Part shown: positions 1-6,822 of the stretch, piece by piece
Position numbering within the stretch: position 1 is the stretch's first letter
How the letters are laid out: each line of letters starts with the position of its first letter
Assembly: GCA_016178505.1 (NCBI GenBank)
Contig: JACOTG010000142.1
Coordinates: forward strand, 1 to 40,904
Source: Planctomycetota bacterium
GTDB lineage: Bacteria; Planctomycetota; JACOTG01
Direction: 5' to 3'
DNA: 40,904 nt
Notes under the pieces: model-generated
What the model was told of the DNA's origin: nothing
Seen by the model: only the letters and a program-made list of their open reading frames with translations
The model's database searches: none
Translations under genes and position numbers: made by a program

Positions 1-2
1 GC

Positions 3-209
3 GACGCCGACCACGATCGCCGCACCGACGACGTCATCGCCGCGATCGTCGCGTCGGGCGAAGCGTTCTTCGGCGGGACGACCTGGCGCGGCCGTCGCGC
101 GATGCGCGTGAGCGTCTGCAACTGGCGCACGAGCGACGCGGACGTCGACCGCGCCGTCGCCGCAGCCGAGCACGCGATCGCCTCATCTCGCGAGAAACCT
201 CGACGCTGA
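3..209 (+). CDS. PLP-dependent (group II-type) decarboxylase, C-terminal fragment
   Basis: Only the last 68 codons are present, because the gene enters from the left edge in frame 3. The peptide contains FFGGTTWRGRRAMRVSVCNW followed by RTSDADVDRAV. This is the usual end of the group II pyridoxal-5'-phosphate decarboxylase family (aromatic-L-amino-acid/glutamate decarboxylase-like), where a small C-terminal domain packs on the PLP domain. The PLP lysine and substrate residues lie outside the window, so the substrate cannot be told. The stop is a TGA 26 bases before the next gene, which suggests the two may be co-transcribed. A related aminotransferase of fold type I is the main alternative. 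Confidence 0.72.
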   Translation, partial: DADHDRRTDDVIAAIVASGEAFFGGTTWRGRRAMRVSVCNWRTSDADVDRAVAAAEHAIASSREKPRR

Positions 210-235
210 CGCCGCGGCGTGGATAATCCGGCGCC

Positions 236-1645
236 ATGGCGACACCCCAAGCGAAGATCTCGTTCCACGGGGCCGCGGGCACCGTGACCGGCTCGTGCCA
301 CCTGCTCGAGTACGAAGGGCGGCAGATCCTCCTCGACTGCGGCACCTTCCAAGGCGGCGCCGACCTCGAGGCGCGAAACGCTCAGCCGTTCGGCTTCTCG
401 CCGAAGTCCGTCGAGCGCGTGATCCTCAGCCACGCGCACCAGGATCACGCGGGCCGCTTGCCGAAGCTCGTCAAAGAGGGATTCCGCGGACCGATCCACT
501 GCACGCACGCGACGAAGGACATCTCGCGGCCGATGATTCTCGACGCGGCGCACATCATGGAGACCGAGGCGGGATGGAAATCGAAGCGCCTCCGCCGAGC
601 GGGCCGCGAAGGCATCGAGCCGATCTACACGACGGAAGACGTGGAGCCGTGTCTCCAGCTCTTCCAAGGTCACGACTATCACGCGGACGTCGACCTCGGC
701 GGCGGCGTGAAGGTGCGCTTCACGGACGCGGGACACATCCTCGGATCGGCGACGGTCGAGCTGCGGCTGCCGTGGGACGGAGGCGAGCGCCGCTTCGTCT
801 TCTCGGGAGACATCGGCCAGTGGGGCCAGGCGATCATCCGCGATCCCGAGGTGCCGGCCGCGGCCGACTGGCTCGTGATGGAATCGACGTACGGCGACCG
901 CTCGCAGGAGGCGCCGACGAACGTCGAGCCCGAGATGGTCGCGATGCTCGCCGACACCGCGAAGACGAAAGGAATGATCCTGATCCCGTCGTTCGCGCTC
1001 GGCCGCACGCAGGAGATGCTCTTCTACTTCCACAAGCTCGCCGCGAAGCACCAGCTCGATCGGCACTCCGTCTATCTCGACAGCCCGCTCGCGAGCCGCG
1101 TCACCGAGGTGTATCGCGCGCACCCGGAGTGCTTCGACGAGGAGACGCAGAAGCTCATCGCGACGCAGGGCGAGGTCCTCGACTTCCCGGGCCTGCGCTT
1201 CGCCGAAACGCGCGACGACTCGATGCGCGTCGACTTGGTGACCGAGCCGCGCATCGTCGTCGCGGCAAGCGGCATGTGCGAAGCGGGTCGCGTGCTCCAT
1301 CATTTGAAGCACAACCTCTGGAAAGCTTCCACGCACGTGGTCTTCGTCGGATTCCAAGCCGAAGGGTCGCTGGGTCGACGGATCCTCGATGGAGCGCATA
1401 GCGTGCGCGTGCTGGGCGAGACCGTTTGCGTCTCGGCGAAGCTCCACAATTTCAGCTCGTTCTCGGCGCACGCGGATCGCGAGGGCCTGCACCGCTGGAC
1501 GTCCGCGATCACCAAGCCACCGCGGAAGACCTTCATCGTGCACGGCGAAGAGTCGGCCGCCGCAACTCTCGGTTCCTGGCTCGAGCACGATCGCGGCTTC
1601 GATGTCGAAATCCCCGATCACCACGACTCCTTCATCCTCGACTAA
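236..1645 (+). CDS. beta-CASP metallo-beta-lactamase RNA nuclease (CPSF/Ysh1-like)
   Basis: This 469-residue cytoplasmic protein has the full layout of the bacterial/archaeal RNA-processing metallo-beta-lactamases. The zinc motif HAHQDH is at residues 66-71, DAGHILGSA at 164-172 and SGDIG at 190-194. The beta-CASP insertion spans about 210-400 and includes SFALGRTQE (252-260) and ASGMCEAGR (344-352). The RMMBL part contains FSAHAD (409-414) and VHGE (435-438). By family it is expected to act as an endo- or exoribonuclease on single-stranded RNA. All metal ligands expected for an active enzyme are visible. The length is normal for the family. The ATG start is the first that gives the full N-terminal strand (KISFHGAAGTVTGS); no clear Shine-Dalgarno is seen. 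DNA-acting relatives (SNM1/Artemis) are less likely given the RMMBL motif. Confidence 0.93.
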   Translation: MATPQAKISFHGAAGTVTGSCHLLEYEGRQILLDCGTFQGGADLEARNAQPFGFSPKSVERVILSHAHQDHAGRLPKLVKEGFRGPIHCTHATKDISRPMILDAAHIMETEAGWKSKRLRRAGREGIEPIYTTEDVEPCLQLFQGHDYHADVDLGGGVKVRFTDAGHILGSATVELRLPWDGGERRFVFSGDIGQWGQAIIRDPEVPAAADWLVMESTYGDRSQEAPTNVEPEMVAMLADTAKTKGMILIPSFALGRTQEMLFYFHKLAAKHQLDRHSVYLDSPLASRVTEVYRAHPECFDEETQKLIATQGEVLDFPGLRFAETRDDSMRVDLVTEPRIVVAASGMCEAGRVLHHLKHNLWKASTHVVFVGFQAEGSLGRRILDGAHSVRVLGETVCVSAKLHNFSSFSAHADREGLHRWTSAITKPPRKTFIVHGEESAAATLGSWLEHDRGFDVEIPDHHDSFILD

Positions 1646-1652
1646 CCCACAA

Positions 1653-1806
1653 GTGACGCATACGGAGCCTGGAACCTTTTTCCCAGTTACGGCCAAGCGC
1701 GCGTGCGAGCGGAACGCGCGTCGATTCGTTGCCGACGCAGAAGGCGACGAAAGCACGAGGCGTCTCGGCTAAGTGAAAAAAATGTTCCAGGCTCCGTACG
1801 CGTCAG
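1653..1806. repeat. inverted-repeat element (REP/MITE-like)
   Basis: The left arm starts GTGACGCATACGGAGCCTGG (1653-1672) and continues AACCTTTTTCCC. The right arm (about 1772-1806) is its reverse complement with few mismatches: the reverse complement reads CTGACGCGTACGGAGCCTGG, then AACATTTTTTTC. The core of 15 bases, TACGGAGCCTGGAAC, is perfect in both arms. The two arms enclose about 80 bases with no gene. The pattern resembles REP/BIME-type palindromes or a small non-autonomous element, and no flanking target duplication is evident. A transcription terminator for the upstream nuclease gene is an alternative, but the large spacer argues against a simple terminator. Only one copy was noticed in the window. 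Confidence 0.6.
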
Positions 1807-1851
1807 TTCGGCTCAACTTGGCGGATGCGGTGTTCCGAAGACAGTGAACGA

Positions 1852-2643
1852 ATGAGTCTGCAAGTTTTCAAGTTCGGCGGGACGTCGGTGGGGTCGAGCG
1901 AGGCGATTCGGCTCGCGGTTGGCCACGTCGCGGAGGCCGCGCCGGACGTTGCGGTGGTCGTCTCGGCAATGAGCGGCGTCACGGACTTGCTCCTTTCGGC
2001 GGCCGCGGCGGCGAAGCGCGGCGATGCGAAGGGGGTGCGCGACGCGGCTCGGCAATTTCGCGCGCGCCACGCCGACGTCGTTCGCGAACTCGCGTTCTCG
2101 CGGCGGCGGCTCGGCGACCTTCGCAAAGAGATCCTCCGATCGACTCGCGAGCTGGAATCGGTCTGCGAAAGTGTTCGCGTGCTGCGCGAGCTGACGGCGC
2201 GCACGGAAGACGCGATCGTCGCCCGCGGCGAGCGGCTCAGCGCGTTCCTCTTCGTCACGTTCCTCGCCGAGCGGCGCATCCGCGCGGCGTACGTCGACGC
2301 GACCGAGATCGTCTTCACCGAGCGCCGACTCGGCAGCCTCTGGCCGAGCTTCCAGCGTTGCGAGGCCGCCGCGAAAAAGCTCGTGCGGCCGCTGCTCGAC
2401 CGCCGCATCGTCCCGATCGTGCCGGGCTTCATCGGCACCGGCCCCGACGGCGAGGTCGTGACGCTCGGCCGCGGCGGGTCCGACTTCTCGGCGACGCTTC
2501 TCGCGCGATCGATCGGCGCCCGCGGCGTGACCCTGTGGAAGGGAGTCGACGGGCTCGTGACAGCCGACCCGCGCAGCGTGCCGGACGCGCGCGTGCTCGC
2601 CGAGCTTACTACGGCGCGAAGGTCCTCCACCCGCGCGCGATGA
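1852..2643 (+). CDS. thrA: aspartokinase catalytic part (N-terminal piece of split ThrA-like enzyme)
   Basis: The N-terminal amino-acid-kinase domain of aspartokinase, the first step of threonine/lysine/methionine synthesis. KFGGTSVG lies at residues 7-14, RGGSDFSATLLA near 206, and KGVDGLVTADPR follows. The frame is sound up to VPDARVLAEL (about 2607) and then runs into TTARRSSTRAR and a TGA at 2641-2643. The expected continuation AYYGAKVLHPRAM is present in another frame starting at 2604. About eight residues normally found between these two segments (a TY.EAAEL-like stretch) are missing, so this looks like a deletion of roughly 25 bases. An upstream ATG at 1825 is possible, but 1852 places KFGGTSVG at its normal distance from the N-terminus. 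As read, the protein lacks its ACT domains and the end of the kinase domain. Confidence 0.85.
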   Translation: MSLQVFKFGGTSVGSSEAIRLAVGHVAEAAPDVAVVVSAMSGVTDLLLSAAAAAKRGDAKGVRDAARQFRARHADVVRELAFSRRRLGDLRKEILRSTRELESVCESVRVLRELTARTEDAIVARGERLSAFLFVTFLAERRIRAAYVDATEIVFTERRLGSLWPSFQRCEAAAKKLVRPLLDRRIVPIVPGFIGTGPDGEVVTLGRGGSDFSATLLARSIGARGVTLWKGVDGLVTADPRSVPDARVLAELTTARRSSTRAR

Positions 2644-4388
2644 TTCCGCTCCTCGACCGCGCGATTCCGCTGCGCGTCCGCAACACGTTCGACGCGACGC
2701 AACCGGGCACGCGCATCGCGGCCGACGTGAAGGCCGGCTCGTACCCGGTGAAGGCACTCACCGCGGTCCCCCATCAAGCGCTCATCTCGATCGAGGGCGG
2801 CGGCATGATGGGCGTGCCCGGCATCGCCGGGCGCACGTTCGGCGCACTCGCCGCAGCCGGCCACTCGGTCGCGATGATCAGCCAGTCGTCGAGCGAAGCG
2901 AGCATCTGCTTCGTCCTCCCGGAAGCCGAAGCCGCGCGCGCCGTGCAAGTGCTGTCGGACGCGTTCGAGTTCGAGCTGCGCCATCGTCTGATCGACGTCG
3001 TGCGAGCCGAGCGCGACATGGCGCTGGTCGCGGTCGTCGGGCTCGGGATGCGCGGCACGCCCGGCATCGCGTCGCGCACGTTTGGGGCGCTCGCTCGCGA
3101 ATCGATCAACGTCGTTGCGATCGCACAAGGCTCGTCCGAGCTGAACATCACCGTCGCGATCCATGGCAAGGACGTGCCGCGCGCGCTCACCGCTCTCCAC
3201 CGCGAGTACCAGCTCGATCGCCGTTCGGCACTCGCAACGCCGCGGGGGCGCGAGGCCGCCCTCACCCTCCTCGGATTCGGACAGATTGGCCGCGCCCTCG
3301 CGCGCCAGCTCGTCTCGCAATCCCGATGGTTCCGCAGCGACCTCGGCCTCGAGCTGCGATGCGTCGCGGTCGCCGATCGTTCGGGAGTGAAGGTCGACGA
3401 GAAAGGGTTTGCGGGCCGCACCCTCGTTGCTCTAGCGGATCGAAAGGAACGAACCGGTCGGCTCCTCTCGCGCCGGCGGACGCTCGACCTCGACGCGATC
3501 GCCGGCGAAATGCGCGAGCGGCTGTGGCCGCTGCCCTCGAATCGCCCCGTGCTCGTCGACCTGACGGCCGAGGAGACGCTGCCGCTCCTCCTCGAAGCGC
3601 TCGATCGCGGCTCGCACGTCGTGCTCGCGAACAAGAAGCCGCTCGCCGTTCCGCAGCGCGACTTCGACGCGCTCTTCGAGGTTGCACGCCGCCGCGGCCT
3701 CTCCGTGCGCTACGAAGCAACCGTCGGCGCGGGACTGCCGGTGCTCGACACGCTCGCGAAGCTTCGCGAGGCGGGCGATCAAGTGCTCTCGGTGTCCGGC
3801 TGCCTCTCGGGCACGATCGGCTACATCCTCACCGAGGTCGAGGCGGGCGTCGCGTTTTCGCGCGCGGTGCGCGAGGCACACACGCTCGGATACACCGAGC
3901 CCGACCCGCGCGACGATCTCTCGGGCATGGACGTGGCGCGCAAGGCGCTGATCCTTGCGCGCACGCTCGGCCGCCGGCTCGATCTCGACGACGTTCACGT
4001 CGAAGCGCTCTTCCCGAAGCGGCTCTCGCACGCCGATCCCGAGAGGTTCATGATGAATCTCGAGAAGCTCGATGCCGAGTTCGCGGGCCGCGTGGAGACG
4101 GCCAAGCGCGCGAAGAAAGTGCTGCGCTACGTCGCGCGGATCCGCGGCAACGCGATTCGCGTCGGCCTCGAAGCGGTGCCCGAGACGACGCCGATCGGAC
4201 GGCTTCGCGGCACCGACAACCAGATCGTCTTCCAGACGCAACGCTATCGCGTGCACCCGCTCGTCGTCACGGGACCGGGCGCGGGCGTCGAGGTCACGGC
4301 CGCGGGCGTGCTCAACGATCTCGTCGCGATCGCCACGGGCGAGGCGCGCCACCCCACCGAGTCGCGGAACGGAGCGCGACGTGGGTAA
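2640..4388 (+). CDS. thrA: ACT domains + homoserine dehydrogenase (C-terminal piece of split ThrA-like enzyme)
   Basis: This frame (open from 2604 as AYYGAKVLHPRAM) holds the end of the aspartokinase domain, two ACT regulatory domains (about residues 46-110 with GVPGIAGRTFGALA, and 127-195 with GTPGIASRTFGALA) and a complete NAD(P)-dependent homoserine dehydrogenase (about 205-582). The dehydrogenase shows the Rossmann motif LLGFGQIGRAL, VVLANKKPLA, SGCLSGTIGYIL and the catalytic segment GYTEPDPRDDLSGMDVARK. It reduces aspartate semialdehyde to homoserine. The ATG at 2640 overlaps the TGA of the upstream reading frame (ATGA), so coupled re-initiation could make this polypeptide separately. 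The more usual form is one fused ThrA of about 840 residues. The 3' end overlaps the GTG start of thrB. Confidence 0.85.
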   Translation: MIPLLDRAIPLRVRNTFDATQPGTRIAADVKAGSYPVKALTAVPHQALISIEGGGMMGVPGIAGRTFGALAAAGHSVAMISQSSSEASICFVLPEAEAARAVQVLSDAFEFELRHRLIDVVRAERDMALVAVVGLGMRGTPGIASRTFGALARESINVVAIAQGSSELNITVAIHGKDVPRALTALHREYQLDRRSALATPRGREAALTLLGFGQIGRALARQLVSQSRWFRSDLGLELRCVAVADRSGVKVDEKGFAGRTLVALADRKERTGRLLSRRRTLDLDAIAGEMRERLWPLPSNRPVLVDLTAEETLPLLLEALDRGSHVVLANKKPLAVPQRDFDALFEVARRRGLSVRYEATVGAGLPVLDTLAKLREAGDQVLSVSGCLSGTIGYILTEVEAGVAFSRAVREAHTLGYTEPDPRDDLSGMDVARKALILARTLGRRLDLDDVHVEALFPKRLSHADPERFMMNLEKLDAEFAGRVETAKRAKKVLRYVARIRGNAIRVGLEAVPETTPIGRLRGTDNQIVFQTQRYRVHPLVVTGPGAGVEVTAAGVLNDLVAIATGEARHPTESRNGARRG

Positions 4389-5476
4389 GGGCCCGCGCAG
4401 AAACAAATGCGTCAAACACCGAGGCCGAGCGAGAAGGCCGCTGGCGAGGAACGACGACGAAGCGTATCAACGGTGGGATACGGTGAGGAGGAGAGACGAA
4501 GTCCAGCGGCCTTCGCAGCCGGCCGAATGTAGCAGTTGTTTCTGCGCGGGCCCTAAGGGCCGCGCGACGGTCTTCGCGCCCGCGTCGATCGGCAACGTCG
4601 GCCCCCGGATTCGACGTGCTCGGGCTCGCCGTCGCCGGCCTCGGCGACGTCGTCTCGCTCGAGCTGACGAAAGGGCCGACTCGCATCGCATCGATCACGG
4701 GGCGCGATGCGGACCTCGTGCCTCGCGATCCGGCGCGCAATGCGGCCGCGATCGCCGCGCGCGCATGGTTCGAACGCGCGGGCGAGCCGCGGTCGTTCAC
4801 GTTGCGCATTCGAAAAGGCCTGCCCGTCTCGGGTGGCCTCGGCGGCAGCGCCGCAAGTTCCGTCGCCGGCGCGCTCGCCGCCGCACTCGCGACCGGACAA
4901 CGACACGATCGCGCATCGATCCTCGACGCCGCCTTCGCCGGCGAATCGGCGGTCGCGGGGCGCCACCTCGACAATGTCGCCGCGTGCGTCCTCGGCGGCC
5001 TCACGCTCGTGCGCTCTCTAGATCCGATCGACGTCGTCGCGCTCCCCGTGAACGCGAAGTGGTGGGTCGTTCTCTTCACGCCCGGCGTGCGCATCGAGAC
5101 GAAGGCGGCGCGAAAAGTCCTTCCCCAGCGCGTGGGCCGCGAGGTATGGGTGCCGCAAATGGCGAACACGCTGGCGCTGGCGCACGCCTTCGCGACCGGG
5201 GACGGCGCGCTTCTCTCCCGCGCGCTCGACGACCACTTCGCCGAGCCGGCGCGTGCTCGCCTGATTCCGCGGTTCGCCGAGGTCAAGGCGGCGGCGCTCG
5301 CGGCGGGCGCGTTCGGTTGCTCGATCAGCGGATCGGGGCCCACGATGTTCGCGCTCGACCCGAGCGAAGCCGTGGGGCGGCGCTGCGCGGCAGCGATGCG
5401 GCGGGCTCTCGGCCGAGCCGCGCCGTCTCGTGCACACGTCGGCCGAATCGCCAGAAGAGGAGCGCACGCGAAATGA
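4381..5476 (+). pseudogene. thrB: homoserine kinase, interrupted by in-frame element and +1 frameshift
   Basis: GHMP-family homoserine kinase, which makes O-phosphohomoserine for ThrC. The native start can be rebuilt: GTG GGT AAG at 4381, overlapping the thrA stop, is followed after the inserted element (4389-4553) by GGC CGC GCG, reading MGKGRATVFAPASIGNVGP. The element adds 55 codons without a stop, so the frame is kept. Then a run of five Cs at about 4602-4606 shifts the frame by +1, and the protein continues as FDVLGLAVAGLG to the TGA at 5476. The downstream part is normal: GLPVSGGLGGSAASSVAGA (ATP loop), GCSISGSGPTMFAL (third GHMP motif) and a TGA overlapping the thrC ATG. If the extra C is a sequencing error, the product would be a kinase with an N-terminal insertion. 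A downstream GTG at 4616 could start a shortened protein lacking the first strand. Confidence 0.82.
4389..4553. mobile_element. 165-bp palindromic MITE-like element inserted in thrB
   Basis: Perfect 18-bp terminal inverted repeats, GGGCCCGCGCAGAAACAA (4389-4406) and its reverse complement (4536-4553), are flanked by TAA on both sides (4386-4388 and 4554-4556), a likely 3-bp target duplication. An inner pair, AAGGCCGCTGG (4434-4444) and its complement (4503-4513), makes the element fold as one long hairpin. Removing the 165 bases plus one TAA (168 bases) restores a normal thrB N-terminus, which is strong evidence of insertion. The element has no stop in the thrB frame. It encodes no transposase, so it would move in trans. 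TNA duplications occur in some IS5-group elements, but the parent family cannot be assigned here. Confidence 0.85.
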
Positions 5477-6732
5477 CCGCCGAATGGCTCGAGTGCATCG
5501 CGTGTCACGCACAGTTCGCGTCGACCGAGGTTCGCTACACCTGCGACTGCGGCGCCCTTCTCTCGCTCGAGCGGCCGGCCGGATTCGCGGCCAAGCTCGC
5601 GACGCGCACGTTCGACGCCCGCCTCGCGAGCCGTGACGACGTCGACCGAAGCGGTGTGTGGCGATTTCGCGAGGCCGTCCTCGACGTCCCGACGAGCGCG
5701 ATCGTCTCGCATCCCGAGGGCGCGACGCGGCTGTACCGGCGGCCGAGCCTCTCCGCGTACGCCGGCGTCGAGCCGCTCGCATTCAAGCACGAGGGCGAGA
5801 ACCCGACCGGCTCGTTCAAGGACCGCGGCATGACCGTGGCCGTGACGCAGGCCGTGCGGCTCGGCGAGCGCGCGGTCGCGTGCGCGTCGACGGGCAACAC
5901 CAGCTCGTCGCTCGCCGCGTACGCCGCGCAGGCCGGAACGCGCGCGATCGTCTTCGTGCCCGCGGGCAAGATCTCGCTCGGCAAGCTCGCGCAGACGCTC
6001 GCGTATGGCGCCCTCTGCCTGAACGTGCGCGGTGACTTCGACGCCGCGATGCGGCTCGTGAACAAGGCGTGCGCGAAGCTCGACATCTATCTGCTGAACT
6101 CGATCAACCCGTTTCGCATCGAGGGACAGAAAACGATCGTGTGGGAGCTGCTGCAAGATCGCGGCTGGCGCGCGCCCGACTGGATCGCGCTGCCGGCGGG
6201 AAACCTCGGCAACACGAGCGCATTCGGGAAAGCGCTGCGCGAGGCGCTCGAAGGCGGCTGGATCGATCGCGTGCCGCGCATCGCGGCGATCCAGGCGAGC
6301 GGCGCGAACCCGTTCTCGCGAGGCTTCGCCGAGGACTTTCGCACGCGCCACCGCATGAAGGCCGAGACGATCGCGAGCGCCATCCGCATCGGCGATCCCG
6401 TGAGCTGGGACAAGGCCCGCGCGGCGATCGCCGAGACGCACGGCGTCGTCGGCGAGGTCACGGACGCCGAACTTCTCGAAGCGAAGCGCGCGATCGACGA
6501 GGCCGGCATCGGCTGCGAGCCGGCGTCGGCGTGCAGCCTCGCCGGAGTCCGCAAGCTGCGCGCGGCCGGCACGATTCGCCCGAGCGACGACGTGGTGTGC
6601 GTGCTCACGGGCCACGTCCTCAAGGACCCGGACGTCGTGCTCCACGCCCCGGGCATCGATCGATCCAGCCAAACGATCGAGATCGACCCGACGGTCGCCG
6701 CAGTCGAAGCCGCCCTGGCGAATCGGCTATAA
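5473..6732 (+). CDS. thrC: threonine synthase
   Basis: A 419-residue PLP enzyme (fold type II) that converts O-phosphohomoserine to threonine in the cytoplasm. The N-terminus has a small metal-finger-like motif with Cys8, Cys11, Cys24 and Cys26, as in many threonine synthases of this subclass. The PLP lysine is Lys116 in ENPTGSFKDRGM. CASTGNTSSSLAAYAAQ and LPAGNLGNTSAFGKAL supply phosphate-binding loops. The C-terminus runs through CEPASACSLAGVRKL and VCVLTGHVLKDPD. The ATG at 5473 overlaps the thrB stop (ATGA), typical of translational coupling in a thr operon. Unlike thrA and thrB, this gene shows no frame damage. The related cysteate synthase is a less likely alternative given the neighbours. 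Confidence 0.95.
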   Translation: MTAEWLECIACHAQFASTEVRYTCDCGALLSLERPAGFAAKLATRTFDARLASRDDVDRSGVWRFREAVLDVPTSAIVSHPEGATRLYRRPSLSAYAGVEPLAFKHEGENPTGSFKDRGMTVAVTQAVRLGERAVACASTGNTSSSLAAYAAQAGTRAIVFVPAGKISLGKLAQTLAYGALCLNVRGDFDAAMRLVNKACAKLDIYLLNSINPFRIEGQKTIVWELLQDRGWRAPDWIALPAGNLGNTSAFGKALREALEGGWIDRVPRIAAIQASGANPFSRGFAEDFRTRHRMKAETIASAIRIGDPVSWDKARAAIAETHGVVGEVTDAELLEAKRAIDEAGIGCEPASACSLAGVRKLRAAGTIRPSDDVVCVLTGHVLKDPDVVLHAPGIDRSSQTIEIDPTVAAVEAALANRL

Positions 6733-6822
6733 CCAGAAGCTGGCAAACAGACCGCGCCGATTGGCGTAGCTAGGCCCTCGATAGTGGGAGCCGTCCCCCC
6801 CAACACGTTCGGAGGATCGTCG

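Noticed and set aside
4072..6732. A single open frame joining the end of homoserine dehydrogenase, the inserted element, thrB and thrC, as if a fusion gene
   Set aside because: Only the element, the first thrB codons and thrC are meaningful in this frame; the parts over homoserine dehydrogenase and the thrB body are nonsense. thrC has its own ATG overlapping the thrB stop.
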